NCBI GenBank assembly: GCA_964566965.1
Contig: CAZMKO010000109.1
Span: 1-6,804 of the forward strand
Origin: Oleiagrimonas sp964566965
GTDB lineage: Bacteria; Pseudomonadota; Gammaproteobacteria; Xanthomonadales; Rhodanobacteraceae
Length of the DNA: 6,804 nucleotides
Direction: 5' to 3'
The notes under the pieces were generated by a model. It ran no database searches. It was not told the DNA's origin and worked only from the letters and a program-made list of their open reading frames with translations. Positions 1 through 5,479 of the stretch are shown piece by piece (position 1 is the first letter of the stretch; the number at the start of each line of letters is the position of its first letter). Made by a program: the position numbers and the translations under genes.

Positions 1-1
1 C

Positions 2-1144
2 CTGCACAACTTCCTCGCCACGCAACCCGACCTAAACTTTCACAATCCGGACGTCCGGACGGCCATGCTCGACGTCCTGCGCTTCTGGCTCGAGCGCGGC
101 GTGGACGGGTTTCGCCTGGATTCGATCAACTTCTGCTTCCACGACGCGCAGCTGCGCGACAATCCGCCCAAACCGGCCAACCAGCGGACGGGGCGCGGCT
201 TCAGCCCCGACAACCCCTACGCCTACCAGTACCACTGGTACAACAATACGCGGCCGGAAAATCTCGAATTCCTGTCCGACCTGCGCAAGCTGCTGGACCG
301 TTACCCGGCCGCCACCACGCTGGGCGAGGTTTCCTCGGAGGATTCCCTCGCCACCATGTCCGAGTACACCGACAAACGGCGTCTGCACATGAGCTACAGC
401 TTCGAACTGCTGTCTGACGACTTCAGTGCGGCACATGTACGCCATACGGTGGAAAAGCTGGAAGCGAGCATGCCGGACGGCTGGCCCTGCTGGGCCATTT
501 CCAACCATGACGTCGAGCGGGTGATCACGCGCTGGGGCGGCAAACACGCGCCCGCACGCCTGGGCAACCAGTTGACCGCCATGGTCGGCTCGCTTCGCGG
601 CTCGACATGCGTCTACCAGGGAGAAGAACTGGGCCTGCCCGAGGCCGAGGTTCCCTATGAAGCACTGCGTGACCCCTACGGTATCGCCTTCTGGCCCGAC
701 TACAAAGGCCGGGACGGCTGCCGCACGCCGATGCCGTGGGACGGCACGGTACGCGCCGGATTCAGTGATGCCACGCCATGGCTCCCCATTCCCGCCGAGC
801 ACCGGGCCCTGGCGGTCACCGACCAGGAACCCGACCCGACGTCCAGTTTGAACGGTTTTCGCGCGTTCCTGCATTGGCGCCGATCCCAGCCGGCACTTCG
901 CCACGGCAGCATCCGTTTCCTGGACGTGCCCGAACCGATACTGGCCTTTGTTCGGGAAACCGACGACCAGCGCCTGCTGGCGGCATTCAACCTGTCCAAC
1001 GACGACGTGGATATCGAACTGCCGCTGGACATGCCCCTCTCGCCACTGGACGTCGCTCCATTGTGGCAGGGGCGGCTGGTCGGCCGGCACCTGCACCTGC
1101 CTCCGTATGCGCTGCTGTTCGCGCGTATCGGTTCCGCGTGCTGA
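2..1144 (+). CDS. alpha-glucosidase, glycoside hydrolase family 13 (3' part)
   Basis: This gene is cut by the left edge. The open frame runs from base 2 and gives 380 residues; the family is usually about 540, so roughly the first 160 are missing. The ATG at 65 is internal, because homologous-looking sequence (QPDLNFHNPDV) precedes it in frame. Seen in the visible part: the nucleophile motif GFRLDSINF with Asp40, the acid/base motif LGEVSSED with Glu109, and the transition-state motif SNHDVERV with Asp170, then a C-terminal beta domain ending in LPPYALLFARIG. The order and spacing of these motifs fit a GH13 exo-acting alpha-glucosidase of the type found in Xanthomonas and Halomonas (subfamily 23-like). 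It would release glucose from maltose-like alpha-glucosides, probably in the cytoplasm or periplasm; the N-terminus that would decide this is absent. A related oligo-1,6-glucosidase is the main alternative. No clear terminator follows the stop. Confidence 0.9.
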   Translation: MHNFLATQPDLNFHNPDVRTAMLDVLRFWLERGVDGFRLDSINFCFHDAQLRDNPPKPANQRTGRGFSPDNPYAYQYHWYNNTRPENLEFLSDLRKLLDRYPAATTLGEVSSEDSLATMSEYTDKRRLHMSYSFELLSDDFSAAHVRHTVEKLEASMPDGWPCWAISNHDVERVITRWGGKHAPARLGNQLTAMVGSLRGSTCVYQGEELGLPEAEVPYEALRDPYGIAFWPDYKGRDGCRTPMPWDGTVRAGFSDATPWLPIPAEHRALAVTDQEPDPTSSLNGFRAFLHWRRSQPALRHGSIRFLDVPEPILAFVRETDDQRLLAAFNLSNDDVDIELPLDMPLSPLDVAPLWQGRLVGRHLHLPPYALLFARIGSAC

Positions 1145-1226
1145 GTGACGCGACTGTCCGGGCGGAAACGTGCCGGATTCCACCGCTCCGGAGACCCGCA
1201 CACGCCGTCATGCCACGGGCCGTGAT

Positions 1227-1240
1227 CTGATGCAGATCAT
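1227..1240 (+). promoter_or_regulatory. Fnr/Dnr-type box upstream of the DUF2249 operon
   Basis: The sequence cTGAT-GCAG-ATCAt matches the Fnr-family consensus TTGAT-N4-ATCAA at 8 of 10 positions; only the two outermost bases differ. It lies inside a larger perfect dyad at 1223-1239 (TGATCTG, 3-base spacer, CAGATCA), flanked by a further GCCAC/GTGGC pair at 1212-1216 and 1244-1248. Its centre is at 1233.5. A class II Fnr promoter would put the transcript start near 1275 and the -10 at about 1263-1268, where CATGCT gives only a weak match. That start would leave a leader of about 25 bases carrying the ribosome site of the next gene. The site is inferred from sequence only; the regulator could be Fnr/Anr, Dnr or another Crp/Fnr member. 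Confidence 0.5.
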
Positions 1241-1299
1241 GGTGTGGCGGGCGCAACGCGCGCATGCTGGCGTGGTTTCGCAGCCCGGAGCACTTCCAC

Positions 1300-1554
1300 A
1301 TGAACGCCACTTCCGACACCCACTACAAAGCCTACCCCTTCGACGCCCGCGCCATCGCGCACCGTTTCCGCCATTCGGCAATCTTCGGTGCCCTGGACGC
1401 GTTGCAGGAAGGCGAGGCGATGCGCTTCGTCAACGATCATGACCCGCTTCCGCTGCTGCAGCAGATCCGCCAGCGCTACGGCGACAGTGTGGACGCGGTG
1501 TACCGCCAGCGCGAGCCGGGCGCCATCGTCATCGACTTCGTGATCGTGTCCTGA
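1300..1554 (+). CDS. DUF2249 domain protein
   Basis: A small soluble protein of 84 residues consisting of one DUF2249 domain. The diagnostic motif is NDHDPLPLLQQI (residues 45-56), following the GEAMRFV strand, with a C-terminal GAIVIDFVI strand. The biochemical role of DUF2249 is not settled. The domain is often found near denitrification and nitrosative-stress genes and is sometimes fused to hemerythrin or ScdA/YtfE-type proteins, which fits the nirK neighbour here. I chose the ATG at 1300 because GGAG at 1287-1290 lies nine bases upstream. The in-frame ATG at 1264 has no ribosome site and would probably lie before the transcript start predicted from the box at 1227-1240. The gene ends one base before the FmdE-like gene, so the two are almost certainly one operon. 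Confidence 0.85.
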   Translation: MNATSDTHYKAYPFDARAIAHRFRHSAIFGALDALQEGEAMRFVNDHDPLPLLQQIRQRYGDSVDAVYRQREPGAIVIDFVIVS

Positions 1555-1555
1555 C

Positions 1556-2176
1556 ATGGCCCTGGCGGAGTTCTTCGACCGGGTGCCGCCGTTGCGCCTG
1601 CGCGACCGCCTGGCACAGTTGCTGGGTGCCAGCGACGACGGCCTTATCGAGTATCGCTACACCGATGCCGTGCGTCTGGCCGGCCACTCCTGCCCGACCG
1701 TGGCCGGTGCCTGGCTGACGGCACGGGCCGGGCTGGCCGCCCTGTATCCCGACACCATCCCCGAACGGGGCGGAATCAGCGTATTCCTGCCCGATGCGGA
1801 AGACGAGGGTGTCACCGGTGTCATCGGCCAGGTGCTCACGCTGGTCACGGGAGCGGCGGCCGCCAACGGCTTCCACGGCTTGGGCGGCGACCACCGCCGC
1901 TGCGGCCTGCTGCACTACAACGCGACCGGCGTCGACGGCGTGCGCCTGCGCCGCGACGACACCGGCGACACGGTGGAAGTGCAGTACAACCCGCGTATCG
2001 TGCCCGGCGCCCCCGAACAAATGACGCTGATGGGCGCCGTCCTGCACGGCACCGCCGACGCCGACCAGGCGCGCCGCTTCGGCACCCTGTGGCAGGACCG
2101 CGTGCGCCGCATCCTGCTGGAACACGCCAACGACCCGTCCGTGATCCGGGTCCGTCGCATCGGGCTTTCGGCCTGA
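1556..2176 (+). CDS. FmdE-like domain protein of unknown function
   Basis: A 206-residue protein with no signal peptide or membrane segment. A GHSCP motif at residues 43-47, followed by a small-residue helix (TVAGAWLTARAGL), and a later Gly-rich stretch with Cys116 (GFHGLGGDHRRCGLL) resemble the FmdE family, named after formylmethanofuran dehydrogenase subunit E. Proteins of that family have a Cys/His-rich metal site, so His44, Cys46 and Cys116 are possible metal ligands. I make this assignment by motif resemblance only; a role in methanofuran chemistry is unlikely in this context. There is no ribosome site before the ATG, which begins one base after the stop of the DUF2249 gene, so translation is probably coupled. 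Co-transcription with the DUF2249 gene, and nirK as the next gene, suggest a nitrite/NO-related role, which is inference. Confidence 0.75.
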   Translation: MALAEFFDRVPPLRLRDRLAQLLGASDDGLIEYRYTDAVRLAGHSCPTVAGAWLTARAGLAALYPDTIPERGGISVFLPDAEDEGVTGVIGQVLTLVTGAAAANGFHGLGGDHRRCGLLHYNATGVDGVRLRRDDTGDTVEVQYNPRIVPGAPEQMTLMGAVLHGTADADQARRFGTLWQDRVRRILLEHANDPSVIRVRRIGLSA

Positions 2177-2187
2177 GGAAATCCGGT

Positions 2188-2210
2188 CATCGCGGTCATG
2201 GATCGCGATG
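2188..2210 (+). repeat. inverted repeat after the FmdE-like gene
   Basis: CATCGCG at 2188-2194 pairs perfectly with CGCGATG at 2204-2210 across a nine-base loop; a G-T and a G-C pair can extend the stem outward. It begins 11 bases after the stop codon, where a terminator would be expected, but no T-run follows. It may be a weak or factor-assisted 3' end hairpin, or a chance palindrome. Confidence 0.35.
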
Positions 2211-2266
2211 GCGCGGACTGCTCCAGCACGGCCGTTCCCGACTGTGACCATACGCCACGGTACGGT

Positions 2267-2308
2267 TTTGACCCAGGTCAAATGTGCCGCACGCACCACG
2301 CGTAACTT
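2267..2308 (+). promoter_or_regulatory. nirK promoter: perfect Fnr/Dnr-type box with -10-like hexamer
   Basis: TTTGACC (2267-2273), two bases, then GGTCAAA (2276-2282) form a perfect 7+2+7 dyad. It contains TTGAC-CCAG-GTCAA at 2268-2281, the form commonly bound by Fnr/Anr/Dnr/NnrR-type regulators of denitrification genes. Its centre is at 2274.5. TAACTT at 2303-2308 is a plausible -10: it keeps T1, A2 and T6 of the consensus and sits within one base of the position expected if the box is at -41.5. Transcription would start near 2315, leaving a leader of about 85 bases before the nirK ATG at 2400. The rest of the 223-base gap holds the inverted repeat at 2188-2210 and nothing else I can name. 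Confidence 0.75.
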
Positions 2309-2399
2309 GGCAACTGCCGGGGCACGGCAATCACGCCCGCCCCGGATCCGGACTGTGTCCGGCGTCATCAAGCAACGAGTTGCCAAAGGAGCACATGCC

Positions 2400-3824
2400 A
2401 TGACACCCCGTTTCCTGCAGGCCTTGGTCGGTACGATCGCCCTCGGCGCCGGCCTTGCCCTGGCCGTGCCGGGCTCCGGCTTCGCCGCGGATGCCCCCGC
2501 CGCCACCCAGGCGCCGCCCGACGCGCCGGCCAGCTACCGTCCCGACGTGAGCTACACCCTGCACACCGCCATCGCCGACGGCAAGCTGGTGTTCGTGGGC
2601 GAGTCCAAAGGCATCAAAGGCCAGGTCAATCCCAACCTCAAGGTACCCGCCAATGCCGTGGTGCAGATCAGCCTGGTCAATGCCGACGGTGCCATCCACG
2701 ATATCGCGGTACCCGAGTTCGGTGCCCGCTCCGAACAGGTCGTGGGCAAGGACGCGGCCACCACCATCGTGTTCCGCGCCGGCAAAAACGGCCAGTTCGA
2801 GTACTACTGCACCCTGCCCGGGCACAAGGCCGCCGGCATGGTCGGCAAGCTGATCGTCGGCGAATCCGTGCAAACGGTGGCCGGCGAAGGAGCGGCGATC
2901 GCGCGCGATCCGGCCGATGTCGGCAAGCCGGTGGGCAAGCGCGGCCCGGAGCATCTCACGGTAAATCTGGAAACCGTGGAAGTGACCGGTCGACTGGACA
3001 ACGGCAGCACCTACCGCTTCTGGACCTTCAACCGCACCGTGCCCGGCCCATTCATCCGGGCCCGCGTCGACGACACCATTACCATCAACCTGGCCAATGC
3101 CACCGACAGCAAGCACATCCACTCCATCGACTTGCACGCGGTGACCGGTCCGGGCGGCGGCGCGGCGGTGACCCAGGTGTCGCCGGGACAGCACAAGAGC
3201 TTCACCTTCAAGGCACTGAGTCCGGGTCTGTACGTGTACCACTGCGCCACGCCGATGGTGGCCCAGCACATCTCCAACGGCATGTACGGCATGATCCTGA
3301 TCGAGCCCGAAGGTGGCCTGTCGCCGGTCGACCGCGAGTACTACGTGATGCAAGGCGAGCTGTATACGGCGCAGAGCCACGGCACCAGCGGCGAGCACGA
3401 GTTCTCGCTGGACAAGCTGCTGAACGAGGAACCCACCCACCTGGCCTTCAACGGCAGCATGGACGCGTTGACCGAACAACACCCGCTGCACGCCAAGGTT
3501 GGCGAGAAGGTGCGCATCTTTTTCGGCAACGGCGGTCCCAACCTCACCTCCAGCCTGCACATGATCGGCGAGATCTTCGACCGCGTTTACCGCGAGGGCG
3601 ACCTGGTCTCGGCACCGGCGCACGGCCTGCAGACCACGCTGGTGCCGGCCGCCGGCAGCGTCATGGCCGAGCTGACCACCGAGGTACCGGGGCGCTACAT
3701 CCTGGTTGACCATTCACTGTCGCGCATGGAAAAGGGTTTGGCCGGCTATCTGGAAGTGGAAGGCAAGGACGCGCCACATATCTTCCACTCCACCGAGAAG
3801 CCCGACCCGGCATCGGGCCACTGA
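2400..3824 (+). CDS. nirK: copper-containing nitrite reductase with N-terminal cupredoxin domain
   Basis: Periplasmic enzyme of denitrification that reduces nitrite to nitric oxide; 474 residues. An N-terminal Sec signal peptide has its likely cleavage after FAA (residue 30). Residues about 45-155 are an extra cupredoxin domain with all four type 1 copper ligands: His100, Cys137, His142 and Met147. A linker leads into the two-domain NirK core from about 185. There the type 1 site is His241, Cys282, His290 and Met295, the type 2 site is His246, His281 and His438, and the catalytic pair is Asp244 and His387. The short Cys-to-His loop (HCATPMVAQH) resembles AniA-like, class II enzymes. Classical NirK is about 360-380 residues; a similar N-terminal fusion is known from Hyphomicrobium denitrificans. 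The extra domain may act as a built-in electron carrier. The ATG at 2400 has AGGAG eight bases upstream (2387-2391). The frame stays open back to 2208, but that stretch covers the promoter. No key residue is missing. Confidence 0.96.
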   Translation: MTPRFLQALVGTIALGAGLALAVPGSGFAADAPAATQAPPDAPASYRPDVSYTLHTAIADGKLVFVGESKGIKGQVNPNLKVPANAVVQISLVNADGAIHDIAVPEFGARSEQVVGKDAATTIVFRAGKNGQFEYYCTLPGHKAAGMVGKLIVGESVQTVAGEGAAIARDPADVGKPVGKRGPEHLTVNLETVEVTGRLDNGSTYRFWTFNRTVPGPFIRARVDDTITINLANATDSKHIHSIDLHAVTGPGGGAAVTQVSPGQHKSFTFKALSPGLYVYHCATPMVAQHISNGMYGMILIEPEGGLSPVDREYYVMQGELYTAQSHGTSGEHEFSLDKLLNEEPTHLAFNGSMDALTEQHPLHAKVGEKVRIFFGNGGPNLTSSLHMIGEIFDRVYREGDLVSAPAHGLQTTLVPAAGSVMAELTTEVPGRYILVDHSLSRMEKGLAGYLEVEGKDAPHIFHSTEKPDPASGH

Positions 3825-3829
3825 GGCTT

Positions 3830-3849
3830 GCGGGATGCCTGCATCCCGC
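3830..3849 (+). repeat. first hairpin after nirK
   Basis: GCGGGATGC at 3830-3838 and GCATCCCGC at 3841-3849 are exact inverse complements separated by two bases. In RNA this is a stem of about eight pairs with a CCTG loop. It starts five bases past the nirK stop and has no T-run, so it is more likely a 3'-end stabilising structure or the first part of a double terminator than a terminator by itself. Confidence 0.6.
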
Positions 3850-3857
3850 GCCACTCC

Positions 3858-3886
3858 CGGGGCGGCGTTCGCCGCCCCGTTTTGTT
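3858..3886 (+). terminator. rho-independent terminator of nirK
   Basis: CGGGGCGGCG (3858-3867) and CGCCGCCCCG (3870-3879) form a perfect GC-rich stem, effectively nine pairs around a GTTC tetraloop. It is followed at once by TTTTGTT (3880-3886). This is the clearest intrinsic terminator in the window. It separates nirK from the downstream operon, which therefore needs its own promoter. Confidence 0.88.
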
Positions 3887-3917
3887 GCGCACCGGCCCAT
3901 CTCTTCCTGACGCGCCG

Positions 3918-3931
3918 CTGACCTGCGTCAT
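3918..3931 (+). promoter_or_regulatory. possible Fnr/Dnr-type box upstream of the AhpD-like operon
   Basis: cTGAC-CTGC-GTCAt has the same inner half-sites as the nirK box (TGAC-N4-GTCA). It differs from TTGAC-N4-GTCAA only in the two outer bases, the same outer C and T seen in the box at 1227-1240. Its centre is at 3924.5, 97 bases before the ATG at 4022. The -10 expected for a -41.5 arrangement would fall at about 3954-3959, where CAAGCT is a poor match, so promoter placement is unsure. The site lies between the nirK terminator and the next gene, which is where a promoter is needed. The rest of the gap to 4021 shows only the ribosome site at 4008-4014. Confidence 0.42.
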
Positions 3932-4021
3932 TGAAGCACGGCAAAGACAGGCGCAAGCTGGACTCTCCACCCTTCCGACGCCGGGCACCGCCCGCGCCGA
4001 CGCACCCGAGGAGGTTTCGCC

Positions 4022-4369
4022 ATGGACTCATCCATGTATCCGTCATCCACTCCCGAACTGGCCCGCAAGCGCCGCGACCTCGCGCCCGAACCGTTGAAGG
4101 CGTTCAAGGCTTTCAGCGCCGCGGTGTTCGCCGACGGTGCGCTGCCCGGCGTCACCAAACAGCTGATCGCCGTCGCCGTGGCCCACGTCACCCAATGCCC
4201 GTACTGCATCAAGGGACATACCGCCGAGGCGATCAAGCAGGGTGCCAGCGAGGAACAGGTCATGGAAGCGATCTGGGTGGCCGCGGAAATGCGTGCCGGC
4301 GGCGCCTACGCACATTCGGTGCTGGCCCTGGACACCATGCAGCACCACCACGACCACGACGCCTCCTGA
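4022..4369 (+). CDS. AhpD-like / carboxymuconolactone decarboxylase family protein
   Basis: A 115-residue all-helical protein of the CMD/AhpD fold. The active-site motif TQCPYCIKGHT contains Cys59, Cys62 and His66, and the following GAS-EQVMEAIWVAAEMRAGGAYAHS helices are typical of the family. Members with the CxxC motif act as thiol-disulfide or peroxidase-type reductants, as AhpD does in mycobacteria, so a redox or peroxide/peroxynitrite defence role is plausible but unproven. The C-terminus ends in a His/Asp-rich tail (HHHDHD, residues 108-113) that could bind metal. A strong ribosome site, GAGGAGG at 4008-4014, lies seven bases before the ATG; an in-frame ATG at 4034 is less well placed. 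Its stop is 10 bases before the CysK-like start, so the two genes form an operon. True gamma-carboxymuconolactone decarboxylase activity is unlikely, as no aromatic-degradation genes are nearby. Confidence 0.88.
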   Translation: MDSSMYPSSTPELARKRRDLAPEPLKAFKAFSAAVFADGALPGVTKQLIAVAVAHVTQCPYCIKGHTAEAIKQGASEEQVMEAIWVAAEMRAGGAYAHSVLALDTMQHHHDHDAS

Positions 4370-4379
4370 GAGCCCCGCC

Positions 4380-5333
4380 ATGTCCGTCCGTTACACCACT
4401 GCGTCCGCCAGCATCCTCGACGCCATCCATGACACGCCCCTGCTGGAGATCGAGGGCATCTACGCCAAGGCCGAATTCCTCAATCCGTCCGGCTCGATCA
4501 AGGCGCGCATCGCCAAATACATGATCGAGAAGGCCGAAGCCGAGGGACTGCTGAACCCCGGCGACACCATCGTCGAGGCGACCAGCGGCAACACCGGCAA
4601 CGCGTTGTCGATGGTCGCCGCCGTGAAAGGCTACCGCATGGTGGTGGTCATGCCCGAAGGGCTGTCCAGCGAACGGGTCGCGATCTCGCGCGCGTTCGGC
4701 GCCGAAATGCTGTTCTGCGGCAACTTCCACGTGAACCAGGCGTTGGAACGCGCGCGCGAACTGGGGCGCCAGCCGGGGTGGTTCAATCCCGGCCAGTTCG
4801 AATCGGAATGGAACATCGAGGAAAACCGCGAAGTACTGGGACCGGAGATCCTGGCCCAACTGCCGGACGCCCGCGTTCCTGACGCGCTGGTGATGGGCGT
4901 GGGTACCGGCGGCACCCTGATCGGCGTCGGCCAGGCCTTCCGCAAGGTCAATCCCAAGGTGCGCCTGTTCGCCATGGAGCCGTCCGAATCATGCACGTTG
5001 CTGTGCGGCGAAGTGGCCATGCACGACATCGAGGGCATCTCCGACGGCTTCGTGCCCGGCATCTTCCAGCGCAACGCCGCCGAGGTGGACGACTATCTCG
5101 GCGTGTCCAGCGACGAAGCCGTAGCCGAGATGCGCCGGCTGGCCCGCGAACACGGATTGCTGTGCGGTCCCAGTTCGGGCGCCCATCTGCTGGCGGCCAA
5201 ACGCGTGCGTGAGCGTTTTCCCGAGCTGCGCACCGTGGTCACCGCCTTCTGCGACGAGGGCGAAAAATACCTGCACGACTACTTCATGCAGTCCGACAAC
5301 GGCCCCGACATTGGCGGGCAACATTTCAGCTGA
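4380..5333 (+). CDS. cysteine synthase-family PLP-dependent enzyme (divergent CysK/CysM-like)
   Basis: A 317-residue cytoplasmic fold-type II PLP enzyme. The PLP-binding lysine is Lys41 in NPSGSIKARIA. The substrate loop TSGNTG is at 68-73, the phosphate-binding GTGGT at 175-179, and the C-terminal CGPSSGA at 262-268 supplies the serine that contacts the ring nitrogen. The general reaction would be beta-replacement on O-acetylserine or a similar substrate, with sulfide or another nucleophile, to give cysteine or a relative. Two features are unlike ordinary CysK: the Lys is followed by Ala-Arg rather than the usual Asp-Arg, and the region after QF reads ESEWNIEENREVLGPEI instead of the usual NPAN-type stretch with a TGPEI end. 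The substrate may therefore differ from O-acetylserine. The ATG at 4380 follows the AhpD-like stop by 10 bases. The frame is open further upstream, but only inside that gene. Only a weak ribosome site is seen, so coupling is likely. No terminator is visible after it. Confidence 0.87.
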   Translation: MSVRYTTASASILDAIHDTPLLEIEGIYAKAEFLNPSGSIKARIAKYMIEKAEAEGLLNPGDTIVEATSGNTGNALSMVAAVKGYRMVVVMPEGLSSERVAISRAFGAEMLFCGNFHVNQALERARELGRQPGWFNPGQFESEWNIEENREVLGPEILAQLPDARVPDALVMGVGTGGTLIGVGQAFRKVNPKVRLFAMEPSESCTLLCGEVAMHDIEGISDGFVPGIFQRNAAEVDDYLGVSSDEAVAEMRRLAREHGLLCGPSSGAHLLAAKRVRERFPELRTVVTAFCDEGEKYLHDYFMQSDNGPDIGGQHFS

Positions 5334-5374
5334 TTTCACGACGACGCAAGTTAATGATTTTATTGCATACATTA

Positions 5375-5404
5375 TTGTGGCTGGACACAGCATGACCCTA
5401 TAGT
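5375..5404 (+). promoter_or_regulatory. probable gdhA promoter in an AT-rich gap
   Basis: The 146-base gap before gdhA contains an unusually AT-rich stretch, about 5350-5378, in an otherwise GC-rich window. TATAGT at 5399-5404 matches five of six -10 bases, and TTGTGG at 5375-5380 is a weak -35 with an 18-base spacer. TGGACA at 5382-5387 is a better -35 by sequence but is too close, at 11 bases. Transcription would start near 5411, leaving a leader of about 70 bases. The AT-rich run just upstream could serve as an UP element. The leader also holds a short dyad, ATGAC-ACC-GTCAT, at 5433-5445. Confidence 0.5.
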
Positions 5405-5479
5405 GAGGACTCCATCAATGTGGTAACACGTTATGACACCGTCATGACCTCACGCCGCACCGACACCCGGAGTCCCGGC

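Noticed and set aside
32..1201. Long open frame on the minus strand opposite the alpha-glucosidase gene
   Set aside because: It lies antisense to a gene with clear GH13 catalytic motifs, its translation is low-complexity and resembles no family, and long antisense frames are expected at this GC content.
1264..1299. Earlier in-frame ATG for the DUF2249 gene at 1264
   Set aside because: It has no ribosome site and would fall upstream of the transcript start expected from the Fnr-type box; the ATG at 1300 has GGAG nine bases upstream.
2208..2399. N-terminal extension of NirK from an ATG at 2208
   Set aside because: The extension covers the Fnr-type box and the promoter, has no homology-like character, and would bury the signal peptide inside the protein.
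1529..3713. Two long minus-strand open frames opposite the FmdE-like gene and nirK
   Set aside because: Both are antisense shadows of well-supported genes. Their translations are rich in Gly, Ala, Val, Arg and His, with no recognisable domain.
5382..5394. Sigma-54-type promoter before gdhA suggested by TGG and GC elements
   Set aside because: The GG and GC pairs are only five bases apart instead of the ten required for -24/-12 elements.
5418..5426. Minimal ATG-TGG-TAA frame with GAGGA upstream in the gdhA leader, a possible leader peptide
   Set aside because: The GAGGA lies before the transcript start predicted from the -10 at 5399-5404, and a two-codon frame has no further support.
5433..5445. 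ATGAC-ACC-GTCAT read as a fourth Fnr-type box
   Set aside because: The half-sites are separated by three bases, not four, and the site lies downstream of the probable gdhA transcript start.
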